This document shows positions 32,505-42,328 of a stretch of DNA of 64,000 bases, piece by piece. The position numbers were made by a program, and so were the translations under genes. Where the stretch lies: NCBI GenBank assembly GCA_024508725.1, contig JANINS010000003.1:248001-312000 (forward strand). Reading direction: 5' to 3'. Origin of the DNA: Chitinophagaceae bacterium (GTDB lineage: Bacteria; Bacteroidota; Bacteroidia; Chitinophagales; Chitinophagaceae). Position 1 is the stretch's first letter, and each line of letters starts with the position of its first letter. The notes beneath the pieces are model-generated. The model worked only from the letters and a program-made list of their open reading frames with translations. It was not told where the DNA came from and searched no databases.

Positions 32505-32789
32505 TTACTTGTTTTGACCACCCTGTAAACCAGAAGTACCTGAGTTCGATTGAGAACCCTGGTTCTGCTCCTGACCTTGCTGCTGCTTTTGCTGATCACC
32601 AGGTTGTTGTTGCGTTCTGGAAGTATCTCCAGTGCTTGCCTGGCTACGATCAGTTGTTTCTTCTGATCTGTTACGATCAGTTTGATTTTGCTGATCAGGA
32701 TTTTGACCTTGACGGTTCTGATCCTGGCTTCCCTGGTTTTGTGTTCCTGTACCCTGATTTGGGTTACGGTCGTTTGTTTGATTACTCAT
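32505..32789 (-). CDS. Q/N-rich low-complexity protein
   Basis: About 94 residues from the ATG at 32789 (MSNQTNDRNPNQGTGTQNQG), almost entirely Gln, Asn, Ser, Gly, Asp and Arg, with no hydrophobic core and no signal peptide. I know no family for it. The composition suggests an intrinsically disordered, hydrophilin-like protein. A longer frame to 32831 is less likely. Convergent with the barrel gene. Confidence 0.6.
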   Translation of the reverse strand: MSNQTNDRNPNQGTGTQNQGSQDQNRQGQNPDQQNQTDRNRSEETTDRSQASTGDTSRTQQQPGDQQKQQQGQEQNQGSQSNSGTSGLQGGQNK

Positions 32790-32987
32790 ATGGCTATTAT
32801 TATGGTAATGGTTCAACGAATTGCATGCCATCTACAAAACGCCTGATCAATAATAGGTTAAGATGCCGATGCGTAAACGAATTAAAAGTTTGAGTATTTA
32901 ATACATCGTATTCCACGGAAAAAACGCCCAGATACAAGAGGTATGAAGCATTAGCATATTGCTTAACTTGCTGTTACAACGAATTAC

Positions 32988-33596
32988 ATGAATGCAGCAA
33001 CCGTATCGCTACCAAAAACTCATTCTTCTTTACATCAACTCAAACATCCGCAACTGATCGATCTGTTACAGAAAGCCTATTCTGCAGAGAAGGCTGCAGC
33101 ATATGCGTACCAGGGTCATGCTGCTTCTCTTAGAAGAAAAGCAGAAAAAATTGCCATTAAACAGATCGAAGATGATGAATGGAATCATCGCCACGAGGTA
33201 TTGCAGATCATGAATTATTATGGCATACCTGTAAACAAACGATATGAAAAGAAGTATGCAGTGATTGGCAAAACCATTTCTGCCAGTTGCTTCGTGATCG
33301 GTTGGTTCATGCCTTTCTTTTTTGCGGGTAAACTGGAGAGTGGTAACGTTTGTGAATACTTCCGGATGAAACAATATTTCAACTCAATAGGTATTCATCA
33401 ATGGGATGTGATATTGTATGAGATGGGCATCAAAGAAAAAGAACACGAGATCTACTTTTTAAATAAGATCAAAGAAAGCAGGGTACTTCCCTATTTTGAA
33501 AAATTATTTAATTGGGGAAGAGGTAAGAGTGCCAACAATGTTGATCTCAATAAAAAATATCCTGTTGAAGAATCAGATGTTTACTGCAGAAAATAA
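32988..33596 (+). CDS. Ferritin-like di-iron protein (Coq7/demethoxyubiquinone hydroxylase-like)
   Basis: A 202-residue, mainly helical protein. Possible iron ligands follow a ferritin-like pattern: Glu in YSAEKAAAYAYQGH, EDDEWNHRHEVL (ExxH), Glu in GNVCEYFRMKQYF, and EKEHEIYF (ExxH). A hydrophobic segment SASCFVIGWFMPFFFAGKLE fits a membrane-contacting helix. The closest family I can think of is Coq7-like hydroxylases, though Bacteroidota use menaquinone, so the substrate is open. Confidence 0.72.
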   Translation: MNAATVSLPKTHSSLHQLKHPQLIDLLQKAYSAEKAAAYAYQGHAASLRRKAEKIAIKQIEDDEWNHRHEVLQIMNYYGIPVNKRYEKKYAVIGKTISASCFVIGWFMPFFFAGKLESGNVCEYFRMKQYFNSIGIHQWDVILYEMGIKEKEHEIYFLNKIKESRVLPYFEKLFNWGRGKSANNVDLNKKYPVEESDVYCRK

Positions 33597-33603
33597 CATT
33601 GCT

Positions 33604-34443
33604 CTATAGTTCCAGTTTTGCAAACACAGGAAAATGATCAGATGAAAATCTTCCCTGCCAGCTTTCACTTAACGTGGCATGTTGCAGTACACGAAACTTT
33701 CCCTTAATAAATATGTGATCAATAGGGTGATCATGTATCTCCTTTTGCTGAAAAGCATTGAAACTTCCTTCCGGACCGTAATGTGGCTGTAGTGAGATCT
33801 CTTTAGTGTCAATTAGATGATCAGGATGGTTTTTGTCGACTAAAATTTTAATAGGTTCTTCCTGAGGCTGTGCATTAAAATCACCGGTAATAATACAAGG
33901 AACTTTTCCTGCAATCTCATTTACTTTTTGCAGTATCAACTTTGCACTTTCTTTTCTGGCAACTTCTCCCATATGATCGAAGTGCGTATTAAACACAAAG
34001 AACTGTTTACCCGTTTTACGATCTGTGAATGTTGCCCAGGTAACAATTCGTGGCAAAGCGGCATCCCATCCTTTTACACCAACAGAATCTGGATGTTGTG
34101 AAAGCCAGAAAGTAGATGAATTGAGTAACTTCAAACGAACGGTATCAAAAAAGATCGCTGAATATTCACCTTTTGTTCCACCTTCTCGTCCTACGCCAAC
34201 ATACTTATACTGTTTTAATGATTGCTGCATATCACTTAACTGGCCATTCAATGCTTCCTGTACACCTATAATGTGAGCCTGGTGAAACAATATCTGCGAA
34301 GCAACTTTGTCTTTCCTGTATGGCCATGCATTGAGGCTATCTCCGGGATTGTTGAAACGAATGTTGAAGGTGATCACATTTAACTCTGTTTGTGCACATA
34401 CAAACAACGGACAAATTGCAAGCAATAGCAGTATTCGTTTCAT
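33604..34443 (-). CDS. Secreted endonuclease/exonuclease/phosphatase-family protein
   Basis: A 279-residue protein with a signal peptide (MKRILLLLAICPLFVCAQ) followed by an EEP domain. Metal and catalytic motifs are visible: VITFNIRFNNPGDS, VQEALNGQL (Glu), FNTHFDHMG, ITGDFNAQPQEEP (Asp/Asn), and SSDHFPVFAKLEL (Asp/His). The substrate (nucleic acid, phosphoinositide or another phosphoester) cannot be inferred. It is convergent with the ferritin-like gene. Confidence 0.9.
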   Translation of the reverse strand: MKRILLLLAICPLFVCAQTELNVITFNIRFNNPGDSLNAWPYRKDKVASQILFHQAHIIGVQEALNGQLSDMQQSLKQYKYVGVGREGGTKGEYSAIFFDTVRLKLLNSSTFWLSQHPDSVGVKGWDAALPRIVTWATFTDRKTGKQFFVFNTHFDHMGEVARKESAKLILQKVNEIAGKVPCIITGDFNAQPQEEPIKILVDKNHPDHLIDTKEISLQPHYGPEGSFNAFQQKEIHDHPIDHIFIKGKFRVLQHATLSESWQGRFSSDHFPVFAKLEL

Positions 34444-34544
34444 ATACTAAATGTAAACTGTTCTCCTGTTTGTTGCTGAATTAACTGCTATAACGAGCTC
34501 GCATTTGTTAAAAAATTCTAAAACAAGGTTCACCTGTAACTTTC

Positions 34545-34583
34545 TACGAATTCAATCGTATATTTGATACGAAATAATTCGTA
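34545..34583 (+). promoter_or_regulatory. Twin TACGA-N6-TCGTA operators with -7 box, upstream of the coiled-coil gene
   Basis: Two perfect 16-bp palindromes lie at 34545-34560 and 34568-34583, 23 bp centre to centre. Between and overlapping them is TATATTTG (34559-34566), an exact -7 box. The proximal palindrome ends 31 nt before the ATG at 34615. The same layout occurs at 58640-58678. The layout predicts repression by a dimeric repressor; a BlaI/MecI-type factor is my guess. Confidence 0.75.
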
Positions 34584-34614
34584 AATATTATAATTAACGC
34601 ATAACACTAAAACC

Positions 34615-35376
34615 ATGAAAAATGTACTCACCTACCGCAAGCCGATTTTTATTGTCGTTCTTTTTGCCGTTCTTATTGGCACTGCATCCTGGCAAGCTAG
34701 ATCTAAAAGTAAACTTGCACCCAGGCAAAACATTACAGACACCGTTAAGCCCGGCAACAACTCCGCTGATCAAGATGAATTTAGATTAGAGGAACTTGAT
34801 AAAGCCATGAAAGAACTGAACGAACAAATGAAAAAACTAAATGAAGAGTTCAGCAATGGAAAATTAGATAAGGCCATTAAAGAGGCTATGGAGAAAGTTG
34901 ACTGGAAAAAAATGCAGGCAGAGCTGAAAGCCTCTATGGAAAAAATTGACTGGAAGAAAATGCAGTTAGAGATGGTGAAAGCAATGAAAGATGCAGAGTT
35001 GGCGATGAAGAATATTGATATGAGTAAACTGGAAAAAGAAATGGAGCAACTGCAGGAGCGGATGAAGAATCATGAAGTGGAGATGAAGATCAATAGTGAG
35101 AAGATTAAACAGAAAGTAGAAGAGAGTATGAAGAAAGCAAAGGTTGAAATGGAGAAAGCAAAAGAAGAAATGAAGTTGATGAAAGCATTTACAGACGAAC
35201 TGGAAAAAGATGGTTTGATCAACAAGAAGAAAGGCTACAAGGTTGAGGTGAAGAATAACGAACTATATATTAATGGCACAAAGCAAAGCAAAGAAACATC
35301 TGAGAAATATCGCAAGTATTACAGGAAAGACAATTTCACGATCAATACAAATGGAGATACCATCATCGAGATATAG
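34615..35376 (+). CDS. Membrane-anchored or secreted coiled-coil protein with internal repeats
   Basis: 253 residues: an N-terminal hydrophobic segment (KPIFIVVLFAVLIGTASW), then about 150 residues of highly charged coiled coil. The coil holds two 16-residue repeats containing DWKKMQ, near residues 100 and 116, and long Glu/Lys/Met heptads (LEKEMEQLQERMKNHEVEMK). The C-terminus (VEVKNNELYINGTKQSKETS) is a segment I associate with the end of Bacteroidota M56/BlaR1-like peptidases. No protease motif is present. Its expression is probably controlled by the twin operators upstream. Confidence 0.72.
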   Translation: MKNVLTYRKPIFIVVLFAVLIGTASWQARSKSKLAPRQNITDTVKPGNNSADQDEFRLEELDKAMKELNEQMKKLNEEFSNGKLDKAIKEAMEKVDWKKMQAELKASMEKIDWKKMQLEMVKAMKDAELAMKNIDMSKLEKEMEQLQERMKNHEVEMKINSEKIKQKVEESMKKAKVEMEKAKEEMKLMKAFTDELEKDGLINKKKGYKVEVKNNELYINGTKQSKETSEKYRKYYRKDNFTINTNGDTIIEI

Positions 35377-35399
35377 AAAGGAACCATCAACCCAAGAAA

Positions 35400-35432
35400 A
35401 AGTCCCGATGCGTACCGGGACTTTTTTATTTA
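35400..35432. terminator. Terminator between the coiled-coil gene and the PorP/SprF gene
   Basis: AAGTCCCG pairs with CGGGACTT around ATGCGTAC, followed by TTTTTATTT on the plus strand. It lies between convergent genes. Confidence 0.82.
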
Positions 35433-36446
35433 TCAAAAACTTGGAACATTACATTTGACGGCTTTGCCTTCTGAGAACACTCCTGTTTTTACTAGTGAGA
35501 CTTCCATTGCACCTCTGGTAGCATTGTAACTACTTAAACCACTCATTGTTGCATCGTAGTTGAAAGTAAGTTTATAGCTGTTCAACTGAAAGCCAATGGT
35601 CGGTGCAACAGCATCTCCGACTCTATAGTACAATCCGCCTAACAATTGTGTAGTACCATCACCGCTCAAATTATAATTAGCCATACCTCCAGCCACATAT
35701 TCCATCGCATTTCCCATTTTGCTGATGTATGCATTTGGACTTAATATCCAGCGATCGTTTAACTTGAAAACACCATTAAGAAACATAGTAAATCTGGGAG
35801 CTACTATTGCAGCACTTGCATCGGTATTACTAAAAAATCGCTCTCTTGGACGGTTTACATGCAAGGCACTAAGACCTAAGTTAATATAGCTGTTATCAGA
35901 AGGAAACGTGGCGAAGTTCATTCCTACCTGGAGATCGAAATAGCTTTGCCTGTTATTCATAAAACTTAATTCTCCGGCAGGCACCACAGCATCGAAAAAC
36001 TTTCCATTCCATTGACTCAGAAAAGTAAGTTTTGAAAAGTCAATACTTTTTTGAACAAAACCAGCATTAAAGCCAAGGCTTACCAGGCTATTCCATCCTA
36101 CCATCTGGTGATAAGCTACAGAGGCATATCCTTTTGTTGCAGCCAGGCTTCCTGTTCCGGCTACATCCTTCATCAAAGCACCACCAACACCTACCCACGC
36201 ATTTTCAAATCGGTTATTAAACAATTGCACATCGCCCCATACACTCATTGTTTTGTAAGGATTGTTTTGAAGTGCAGCCCATTGATTTCTATAGTTACCA
36301 CCCACCCGGTAATCTGCTTCGGGATTGAAGCCTGTATTAGCAGGATTTACCAGCAATGGTGCATTAAAGTATTGTGTAAAGTGCAGATCCTGGGCAATAC
36401 TGCCAAGAGAGCACATCATTAAAACAGCCAATAAAATTCGTCTCAT
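35433..36446 (-). CDS. PorP/SprF-family type IX secretion system membrane protein
   Basis: An outer-membrane protein of the type IX secretion/gliding machinery that anchors or partners CTD-bearing cargo. The 337 residues have a signal peptide (MRRILLAVLMMCSLGSIAQ) and the family opening DLHFTQYFNAPLLVNPANTG. The rest is a beta-barrel pattern ending GAMEVSLVKTGVFSEGKAVK. It lies 18 nt downstream of the large PKD/CHU_C protein gene, the usual arrangement of a SprF-like partner with its substrate. Confidence 0.92.
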   Translation of the reverse strand: MRRILLAVLMMCSLGSIAQDLHFTQYFNAPLLVNPANTGFNPEADYRVGGNYRNQWAALQNNPYKTMSVWGDVQLFNNRFENAWVGVGGALMKDVAGTGSLAATKGYASVAYHQMVGWNSLVSLGFNAGFVQKSIDFSKLTFLSQWNGKFFDAVVPAGELSFMNNRQSYFDLQVGMNFATFPSDNSYINLGLSALHVNRPRERFFSNTDASAAIVAPRFTMFLNGVFKLNDRWILSPNAYISKMGNAMEYVAGGMANYNLSGDGTTQLLGGLYYRVGDAVAPTIGFQLNSYKLTFNYDATMSGLSSYNATRGAMEVSLVKTGVFSEGKAVKCNVPSF

Positions 36447-36464
36447 ACTAGCTCCTCCTGCCCT

Positions 36465-39400
36465 TTATTTTAATAGTGTTATGTCGCCCGTTTTTGTCAC
36501 TTTCGTCCCATCACTGAATTCAACGTCTAAAGCATAAGTATATACTTCCTGCGGTTGTAATACGCCTTTGTATCTACCATCCCAACCTTCGTTTCGGTTG
36601 GTGGTGCTGAATATCAGTTGCCCCCACCGATTATATATTCTCCAATTCATTCTTGCTATACCAAAACCGAGGACCTGCACTTTGTCGTTCACGCCGTCAC
36701 CGTTTGGTGTAAAGGCATTAGGCACATCAAGAGCAGGAACAACTCTTGCCACAATCGGTACACAGAATGTATCGGTACATCCATATTGATTATATGCTAC
36801 CAGGCAACTGTTAAAGGTAGCGGTAGCATTAAAGAAATGTTGTACCGTGGTATCTCGTCTTATCGTAAACAAAGTATCACCATCGCCAAACTTCCATAAA
36901 TAAGATGTGGCTCCTGTTGACTGGTTGGCATAATCAACTGCAGTATTAACCTGTGGTGGTTTTGGTGAATAATCAAATAATGCTGTTGGAGATCCACTTA
37001 CTGTGATAGTAAAAAATACACTATCCACCTTATTACAGGTATTCGAATCAACCGCTTTCAACTTTACAGTATAAGTATTGGGTACAGTGTAAGTATGTGT
37101 TGGATTGATGGCAGTAGATGTATTTCCATCACCAAAATCCCAGAAGTAATCTGCTCCACCAACAGAAGTATTGTTGAATACAGCATTATAAGGTGCACAA
37201 CCTGATGGTGGTGTAGTGAACTGTGCCTTTACATCATCCGATATCCGCAATGTAAAATTGAAAGTATCAGGATAATTACAATAGTTGGTATCGATCAGTA
37301 TCAGTTTCACATTATATGTACCCTTTGCAGGATAAGTATGATCAACCGGGTTTACACCTGCTATCTGTGAATTACCATCACCAAAATCCCATTTAAACGA
37401 AGTAATGGTAAACGGCCTTCCCGGTGCTGCCGGAGGAACAGATAAATTGAACAACCTGTAACTTAATCCTTCGCAAGGCGGAAGTTTTTCTATTCTTCCA
37501 TTTAGTGTAGCAATATCTTGCCTGACGGTAATAGTTGTGTATGAGGTATCGGCAATATTACAGGTCGATGAATCGATCGACACGAGCCTGATAGTATATG
37601 AACCCAGGTTTTGAAATGTATGCGAATTGGTGGCTGTATTGGTTGTTTCTTCTGGTGTGCCGTCTCCAAAATTCCATATATAACGAACACCCATTGAGAG
37701 TGTATCCCTGAAATCTACAGTAAGTGGAAAACAACCTGACTTTCTTGGGCTGCCATCTACAAACGATTTAACGCCTGTAGCAACACCTGCAAGGTTCATT
37801 GCAATTTTGACAGCAGCAAGATTACATCCAGTTGGAAGAGCAGCATTTTGAGTAGACCATGCTCCCGGGGTTGTTGGAAACGGAGCAGTTCCCCCACCAC
37901 CACAATAACCACATTGAGCCTGGTAGATCACTCCGTTTTTGTCAAAACGACTGGTACCACCATCAACATGATCACCTAATTGCGTACCGGTTGCACCAAA
38001 GAAACTTCCAAACAATTGTGACCTGGCATCTCTTTCTAAAACGAAATAATAGAAATCGCTGTTATCAGCCGTTTTAGGAAGCGGATTTTTTAAAGGCAAT
38101 GCCGAAGTAGATTGAGTAGATACATAACCAGTACTAGTATTCACTTCTCCTCCCCATCCCGTTACATAAACATTCTCGCATCTATCAACAAGAAATGCAA
38201 CAGGCGATATGTCGGGATTTGCAAGTACCTGGTCTGTTCTGCCAAAAACAGTTGAGTAAACGAATGCAGACAGGTCAGGTTGAAGTTTGCATATAAACTG
38301 TTTTCCCCCAGCAATACTAAACACAACATTTGATGTAACAGGCCAGGCCGCCGATCCTGCTGTCGTTCCCATCACATATGGAAATCCGGCCTGATCCAAA
38401 GCAATACCGTATATTATATCTGTATTACTTGTACCAACATAAGTACTTTTTACATGCGTGCTACCATCATTGGTTATGATAGAAATATATCCATCAGCTA
38501 TACCTCCCTGGAAGGAAGAATTAAGTGTAGTTCCAATATTTGTTTTTGGAAAATCTGTGCTGGTTGTTCCACCGGCTACATATATATTATTATTTATTAG
38601 ACTTAAAGCAAGCACAAAACCTGCATCATCCTTGCTTCCGCCAAGAAAAGATGAAAATAACACAGTAGAAATATCAGGTGAAGTTTTAATAAGCACGCCG
38701 TCCTGAAATCCGCCACCTGGCAAAGGTTGAAATGCACCAGGTGTGGTAGGGAAAAGTGTTGCTCCATTTAATGTATTAACCGATTGTGTACATGATGCAA
38801 GGTAGATATTACCTGCAGCATCAAGAATCACTTCACTCCTGGCATCATCGCCATAGTTTCTTCGTAAAGAATTTGCAGCTGCAGTTATTGGATTGTCCCT
38901 GGGATATTTTGATTTTATGTTTATTCCATCAGTACCCGATCCGCCAAATTTCCTTGAAACAACGACAGATCCTGTAGGATTCAGTTTAGCAATAAAAATG
39001 TCGTTACCTCCTCCTGTTCCAAATGTTCCTAAAGTGGAGGGGAAACCACTTGTACCTGTAGAATTAGTTCTCCCTGCAATAACAAGGCTACCGTCGGTAT
39101 CACAGATCATGCTATGTGGCTGCTCATTTCCGCTGCCGCCCAGATATGTAGCATAAATTCGATTTTTACCATCAGGACTGAGCTTGATTATTCCAATATC
39201 ATAAGCACCTATGCCTTCATCATTCGATCCGCCTGCAAACGTTGTTTGATATGCTCCTGTACTTACCGGGAATCCTGTTCCAAACACAATTCCGCCACCA
39301 TAAAAAGAACCATCATTATCATAAGTGGCGGTATAACCCCAGTTATCTGCTGTGCTTCCAGAGAAAGATGCAAATATTAGTGTAGGGTCAATAACTAATG

Positions 39401-40163
39401 TTTTGGTTTTGTCATAAGATCCAAGCTTAAACCGAACTATCTTTCCATCTATCTCATACCGATTGCTCACTTCTCGTCTGCCTGTTGCGAGCGGTTGATA
39501 GGTGTATGGTTTTAGTTCCTGTACTTCATCAACAGATGTTTTGATCACCAGTCTTTCATTCCTCACCTCCAATCCATTCACACCATCAAAATACATTGCA
39601 ATTTTGTCTACCGAAGCTCCCGGATTAACGATAAGATCATACTTCAACTGCCCTTCACTCGTGTAATAACGTACATCAACTCCGGGATACACATTCTTGT
39701 AAGTTACAGCCTGGAAAATACGGCACATACTTGCCCATTGCTTGGGATCGTTTCCAATAAAATAGTTGTTGTAAGTATTGAGTGCTTTATCAGGAATGAT
39801 CTCAGTATTAGTATTTGCATGCAGAAACTTCATATCGTATGCATGAGACCTTAAATTGATCCTGTCATTGATCGTCGTATTTCCTTTTGCATAAACGAAA
39901 TCACCTTTCTTACTGCTATCACCGTGTCCATGGAAATATTCAGCCATTGTCTTCAGGTCTTCCCGATTGTGCAACACCATTCGATAGCCATCAGGTTGTA
40001 AAAAGAAAGCTCCTGTAGTTGTGCTGGCTTTAAATTTTACCTGTGCAGGCCACTGGCCTTTATTTTCTACAAGCTCAAGGTTTGAGTAATTCTGTGCCTT
40101 TGCAGTAACAGCAAACAACATCAGCAGCATACAGCAGATCCGTTCCAAACGTCTCAAGTTCAA
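36465..40163 (-). CDS. Giant secreted PKD-repeat protein with gliding-motility C-terminal domain (T9SS cargo)
   Basis: A 1232-residue cell-surface protein. Order: signal peptide (ICCMLLMLFAVTAKAQ), an N-terminal domain with ELVENKGQWPAQVKFKA and YRMVLHNREDL (DUF7948 type), SBBP-like beta-propeller repeats (YATYLGGSGNEQPHSM, FSSFLGGSKDDAGFVL), and at least four PKD domains recognised by WNFGDGTPEETTN, WDFGDGNSQIAG, WDFGDGNTSTAI and WKFGDGDTLF. A CHU_C/gliding-type C-terminal domain follows (PNAFTPNGDGVNDKV, YNRWGQLIFST, EGWDGRYKG). That domain is the type IX sorting signal. The start is a TTG; an internal ATG would cut the signal peptide. Confidence 0.92.
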   Translation of the reverse strand: MNLRRLERICCMLLMLFAVTAKAQNYSNLELVENKGQWPAQVKFKASTTTGAFFLQPDGYRMVLHNREDLKTMAEYFHGHGDSSKKGDFVYAKGNTTINDRINLRSHAYDMKFLHANTNTEIIPDKALNTYNNYFIGNDPKQWASMCRIFQAVTYKNVYPGVDVRYYTSEGQLKYDLIVNPGASVDKIAMYFDGVNGLEVRNERLVIKTSVDEVQELKPYTYQPLATGRREVSNRYEIDGKIVRFKLGSYDKTKTLVIDPTLIFASFSGSTADNWGYTATYDNDGSFYGGGIVFGTGFPVSTGAYQTTFAGGSNDEGIGAYDIGIIKLSPDGKNRIYATYLGGSGNEQPHSMICDTDGSLVIAGRTNSTGTSGFPSTLGTFGTGGGNDIFIAKLNPTGSVVVSRKFGGSGTDGINIKSKYPRDNPITAAANSLRRNYGDDARSEVILDAAGNIYLASCTQSVNTLNGATLFPTTPGAFQPLPGGGFQDGVLIKTSPDISTVLFSSFLGGSKDDAGFVLALSLINNNIYVAGGTTSTDFPKTNIGTTLNSSFQGGIADGYISIITNDGSTHVKSTYVGTSNTDIIYGIALDQAGFPYVMGTTAGSAAWPVTSNVVFSIAGGKQFICKLQPDLSAFVYSTVFGRTDQVLANPDISPVAFLVDRCENVYVTGWGGEVNTSTGYVSTQSTSALPLKNPLPKTADNSDFYYFVLERDARSQLFGSFFGATGTQLGDHVDGGTSRFDKNGVIYQAQCGYCGGGGTAPFPTTPGAWSTQNAALPTGCNLAAVKIAMNLAGVATGVKSFVDGSPRKSGCFPLTVDFRDTLSMGVRYIWNFGDGTPEETTNTATNSHTFQNLGSYTIRLVSIDSSTCNIADTSYTTITVRQDIATLNGRIEKLPPCEGLSYRLFNLSVPPAAPGRPFTITSFKWDFGDGNSQIAGVNPVDHTYPAKGTYNVKLILIDTNYCNYPDTFNFTLRISDDVKAQFTTPPSGCAPYNAVFNNTSVGGADYFWDFGDGNTSTAINPTHTYTVPNTYTVKLKAVDSNTCNKVDSVFFTITVSGSPTALFDYSPKPPQVNTAVDYANQSTGATSYLWKFGDGDTLFTIRRDTTVQHFFNATATFNSCLVAYNQYGCTDTFCVPIVARVVPALDVPNAFTPNGDGVNDKVQVLGFGIARMNWRIYNRWGQLIFSTTNRNEGWDGRYKGVLQPQEVYTYALDVEFSDGTKVTKTGDITLLK

Positions 40164-40212
40164 ATTTTTTAAAAGGTACTATATAAAAACGAACCGGTCA
40201 ATGATTTAATGC

Positions 40213-42324
40213 CTAGGATATCTTACTCCACACCGTTTTACCTTTCTGTGACAACAAGTATTGTTTCAGGGGCAAATTCTCTGCCGAATTGAGCTCATTA
40301 TCAGCTTCAACGATCTCTTCTGCTTTCGCTTTTGCAGTCTCCAGTATATTCCTGTCATTAACGATCGAAGCCAGCTTAAAGTTCAACATTCCACTTTGCC
40401 TTGTTCCTTCTATGTCACCGGGGCCACGTAATTCAAGATCTTTTTCCGCAACTTTAAATCCATCATTGGTTGCACACATTATCTTGATACGTTCTCTGGC
40501 ATCTTCGCTGACCCGACTGCCGGTTAAAAGAATGCAAAAGCTTTTTTCACTTCCTCTTCCAACTCGTCCACGTAACTGGTGCAATTGACTCAAGCCAAAT
40601 TTCTCGGCACTTTCAATTACCATTACACTGGCATTCGGAACATTCACACCCACTTCGATAACCGTTGTGCTCACCATTATCTGAGTCTCGCCTTTTACAA
40701 AGCGTTGCATATTGGCTTCTTTCATGTCGGCAGGTTGTTTTCCATGCACCATACTGATCCAGAATTTAGGTTCAGGAAAAAAACTCTTTACCTGTTCATA
40801 GCCCTGCATCAGGTCTTCGTAACTCAGCTTTTCACTTTCTTCGATCAATGGATAGATGAAATATGCTTGTCGTCCTTTATCTATCTCTGTTCTTACAAAA
40901 TCCATTACGCTGGCTCTTGCAGTTTCGTAGCGATGCACTGTTGTTACAGGTAATCTGCCTGGTGGCAATTCATCCATCACGCTATAATCAAGATCTCCGT
41001 AAGCCGTCATCGCCAATGTTCGTGGAATAGGCGTAGCTGTCATCACTAAAACATGCGGCGGAATTGTTGCCTTTGCCCACAGCTTAGCTCTTTGTGCCAC
41101 TCCAAAACGATGTTGCTCATCAATAATGGCAAAACCAAGGTTGTTGAATTGAACCGCATCTTCAATAACTGCATGTGTCCCCACAATAAAGTTGATCTCG
41201 CCGGTTTTCAGTTCGTGTAGAATTTGCTTTCGATAGGATGATTTAGTTGAGCCTGTAAGTAAAGCAATTTTTACGGGCATAGCCGCTAATAAGCTGTTAA
41301 GACTGTTGTAGTGTTGTTGTGCAAGGATTTCTGTTGGTGCCATCATCACACTTTGAAATCCATTATCTGCAGCCAGCAACATGCAAAGCAATGCAACGAT
41401 GGTTTTTCCACTACCTACATCTCCCTGCAACAAACGATTCATCTGGTGACCTTTGGCAGTATCGGTCCTGATCTCTTTCAACACTCTTTTCTGAGCACCC
41501 GTAAGTTCAAAGGGAAGATGTTTGTTGTAGAACAGATTGAAGAGATCTCCAACTTTTTCAAACACTACACCTTTACTGCTTTTGTGGCGTTGAATTTTGG
41601 TGAGATTGAGTCGCACCTGGGCGATAAAAAACTCTTCGAATTTGAGTCTTCTCAGTGCCTGGTCATAATCTGACTGAGCTTGCGGAAAGTGTATATTTTG
41701 GTAAGCCTCAAATCTGCTGATAAGTTTTAGTTCTTTTAAAAGATAATCAGGCAAACTTTCAGGTACATCTCTTTCACTCAATTGCGACAGAAGCTGAAAG
41801 GTGAGTTTACCAATTTGTCTTCCGCTGAGTGATTTTGCTTTCAGCTTTTCTGTAGTTGGATAAATCGGTTCCAGAAAAACCTTTCCGCCTGCTTTTTCAG
41901 GTGCAAAAACTTCGATCTCGGGATGCACCATTTGCGGTTTACCGTTAAAAAAACCTGTTTTACCATAGATAAGGTAATCTCTTCCTTCAACAAGATTTTT
42001 TTCTACCCAATGAATACCCTGGAACCAGGCTAACTCTATCACACCGGTTTCATCTTCTAAATGGGCAACCAGTCTTTTTCCTCTTCCTGAACCAACGGTG
42101 ATGAAATCTGTGAGCCGTCCTTTGATCTGGATATAATCGGTTTGAGGTGTGATCTCCCTGATCTTATTGATCTTTGTTTTATCTACATGGCGATAAGGAA
42201 AATGTTCCAAAAGATCGCCAAAGCTGAATATCTCCAGCTCCTTCTTTAGCATATCGCCACGAAGCGGACCAACACCTTTCAGGTATTCGATAGGAGATTC
42301 TAATATGGAAGATGTGTTGCTGAT
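40213..42324 (-). CDS. recG: ATP-dependent DNA helicase RecG, start codon non-standard
   Basis: RecG reverses stalled forks and branch-migrates Holliday junctions. Helicase motifs are visible: LLQGDVGSGKTIVALLCM (Walker A), IDEQHRFGV (motif II, DEQH), MTATPIPRTLAMT (motif III), EVGVNVPNASVMVIESAEKF and QLHQLRGRVGRG (motif VI). The first ATG is at 42252 (MLKKELEIFSF), but the same frame upstream codes SPIEYLKGVGPLRGD, the conserved RecG N-terminus, and contains no ATG, GTG or TTG. A -7 box TATATTTG ends 4 nt before an ATC (42324-42322) that is in frame; I use that as the probable 5' limit. With it the protein is about 703 residues. Confidence 0.9.
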   Translation of the reverse strand: MSNTSSILESPIEYLKGVGPLRGDMLKKELEIFSFGDLLEHFPYRHVDKTKINKIREITPQTDYIQIKGRLTDFITVGSGRGKRLVAHLEDETGVIELAWFQGIHWVEKNLVEGRDYLIYGKTGFFNGKPQMVHPEIEVFAPEKAGGKVFLEPIYPTTEKLKAKSLSGRQIGKLTFQLLSQLSERDVPESLPDYLLKELKLISRFEAYQNIHFPQAQSDYDQALRRLKFEEFFIAQVRLNLTKIQRHKSSKGVVFEKVGDLFNLFYNKHLPFELTGAQKRVLKEIRTDTAKGHQMNRLLQGDVGSGKTIVALLCMLLAADNGFQSVMMAPTEILAQQHYNSLNSLLAAMPVKIALLTGSTKSSYRKQILHELKTGEINFIVGTHAVIEDAVQFNNLGFAIIDEQHRFGVAQRAKLWAKATIPPHVLVMTATPIPRTLAMTAYGDLDYSVMDELPPGRLPVTTVHRYETARASVMDFVRTEIDKGRQAYFIYPLIEESEKLSYEDLMQGYEQVKSFFPEPKFWISMVHGKQPADMKEANMQRFVKGETQIMVSTTVIEVGVNVPNASVMVIESAEKFGLSQLHQLRGRVGRGSEKSFCILLTGSRVSEDARERIKIMCATNDGFKVAEKDLELRGPGDIEGTRQSGMLNFKLASIVNDRNILETAKAKAEEIVEADNELNSAENLPLKQYLLSQKGKTVWSKIS

Positions 42325-42328
42325 CGAA

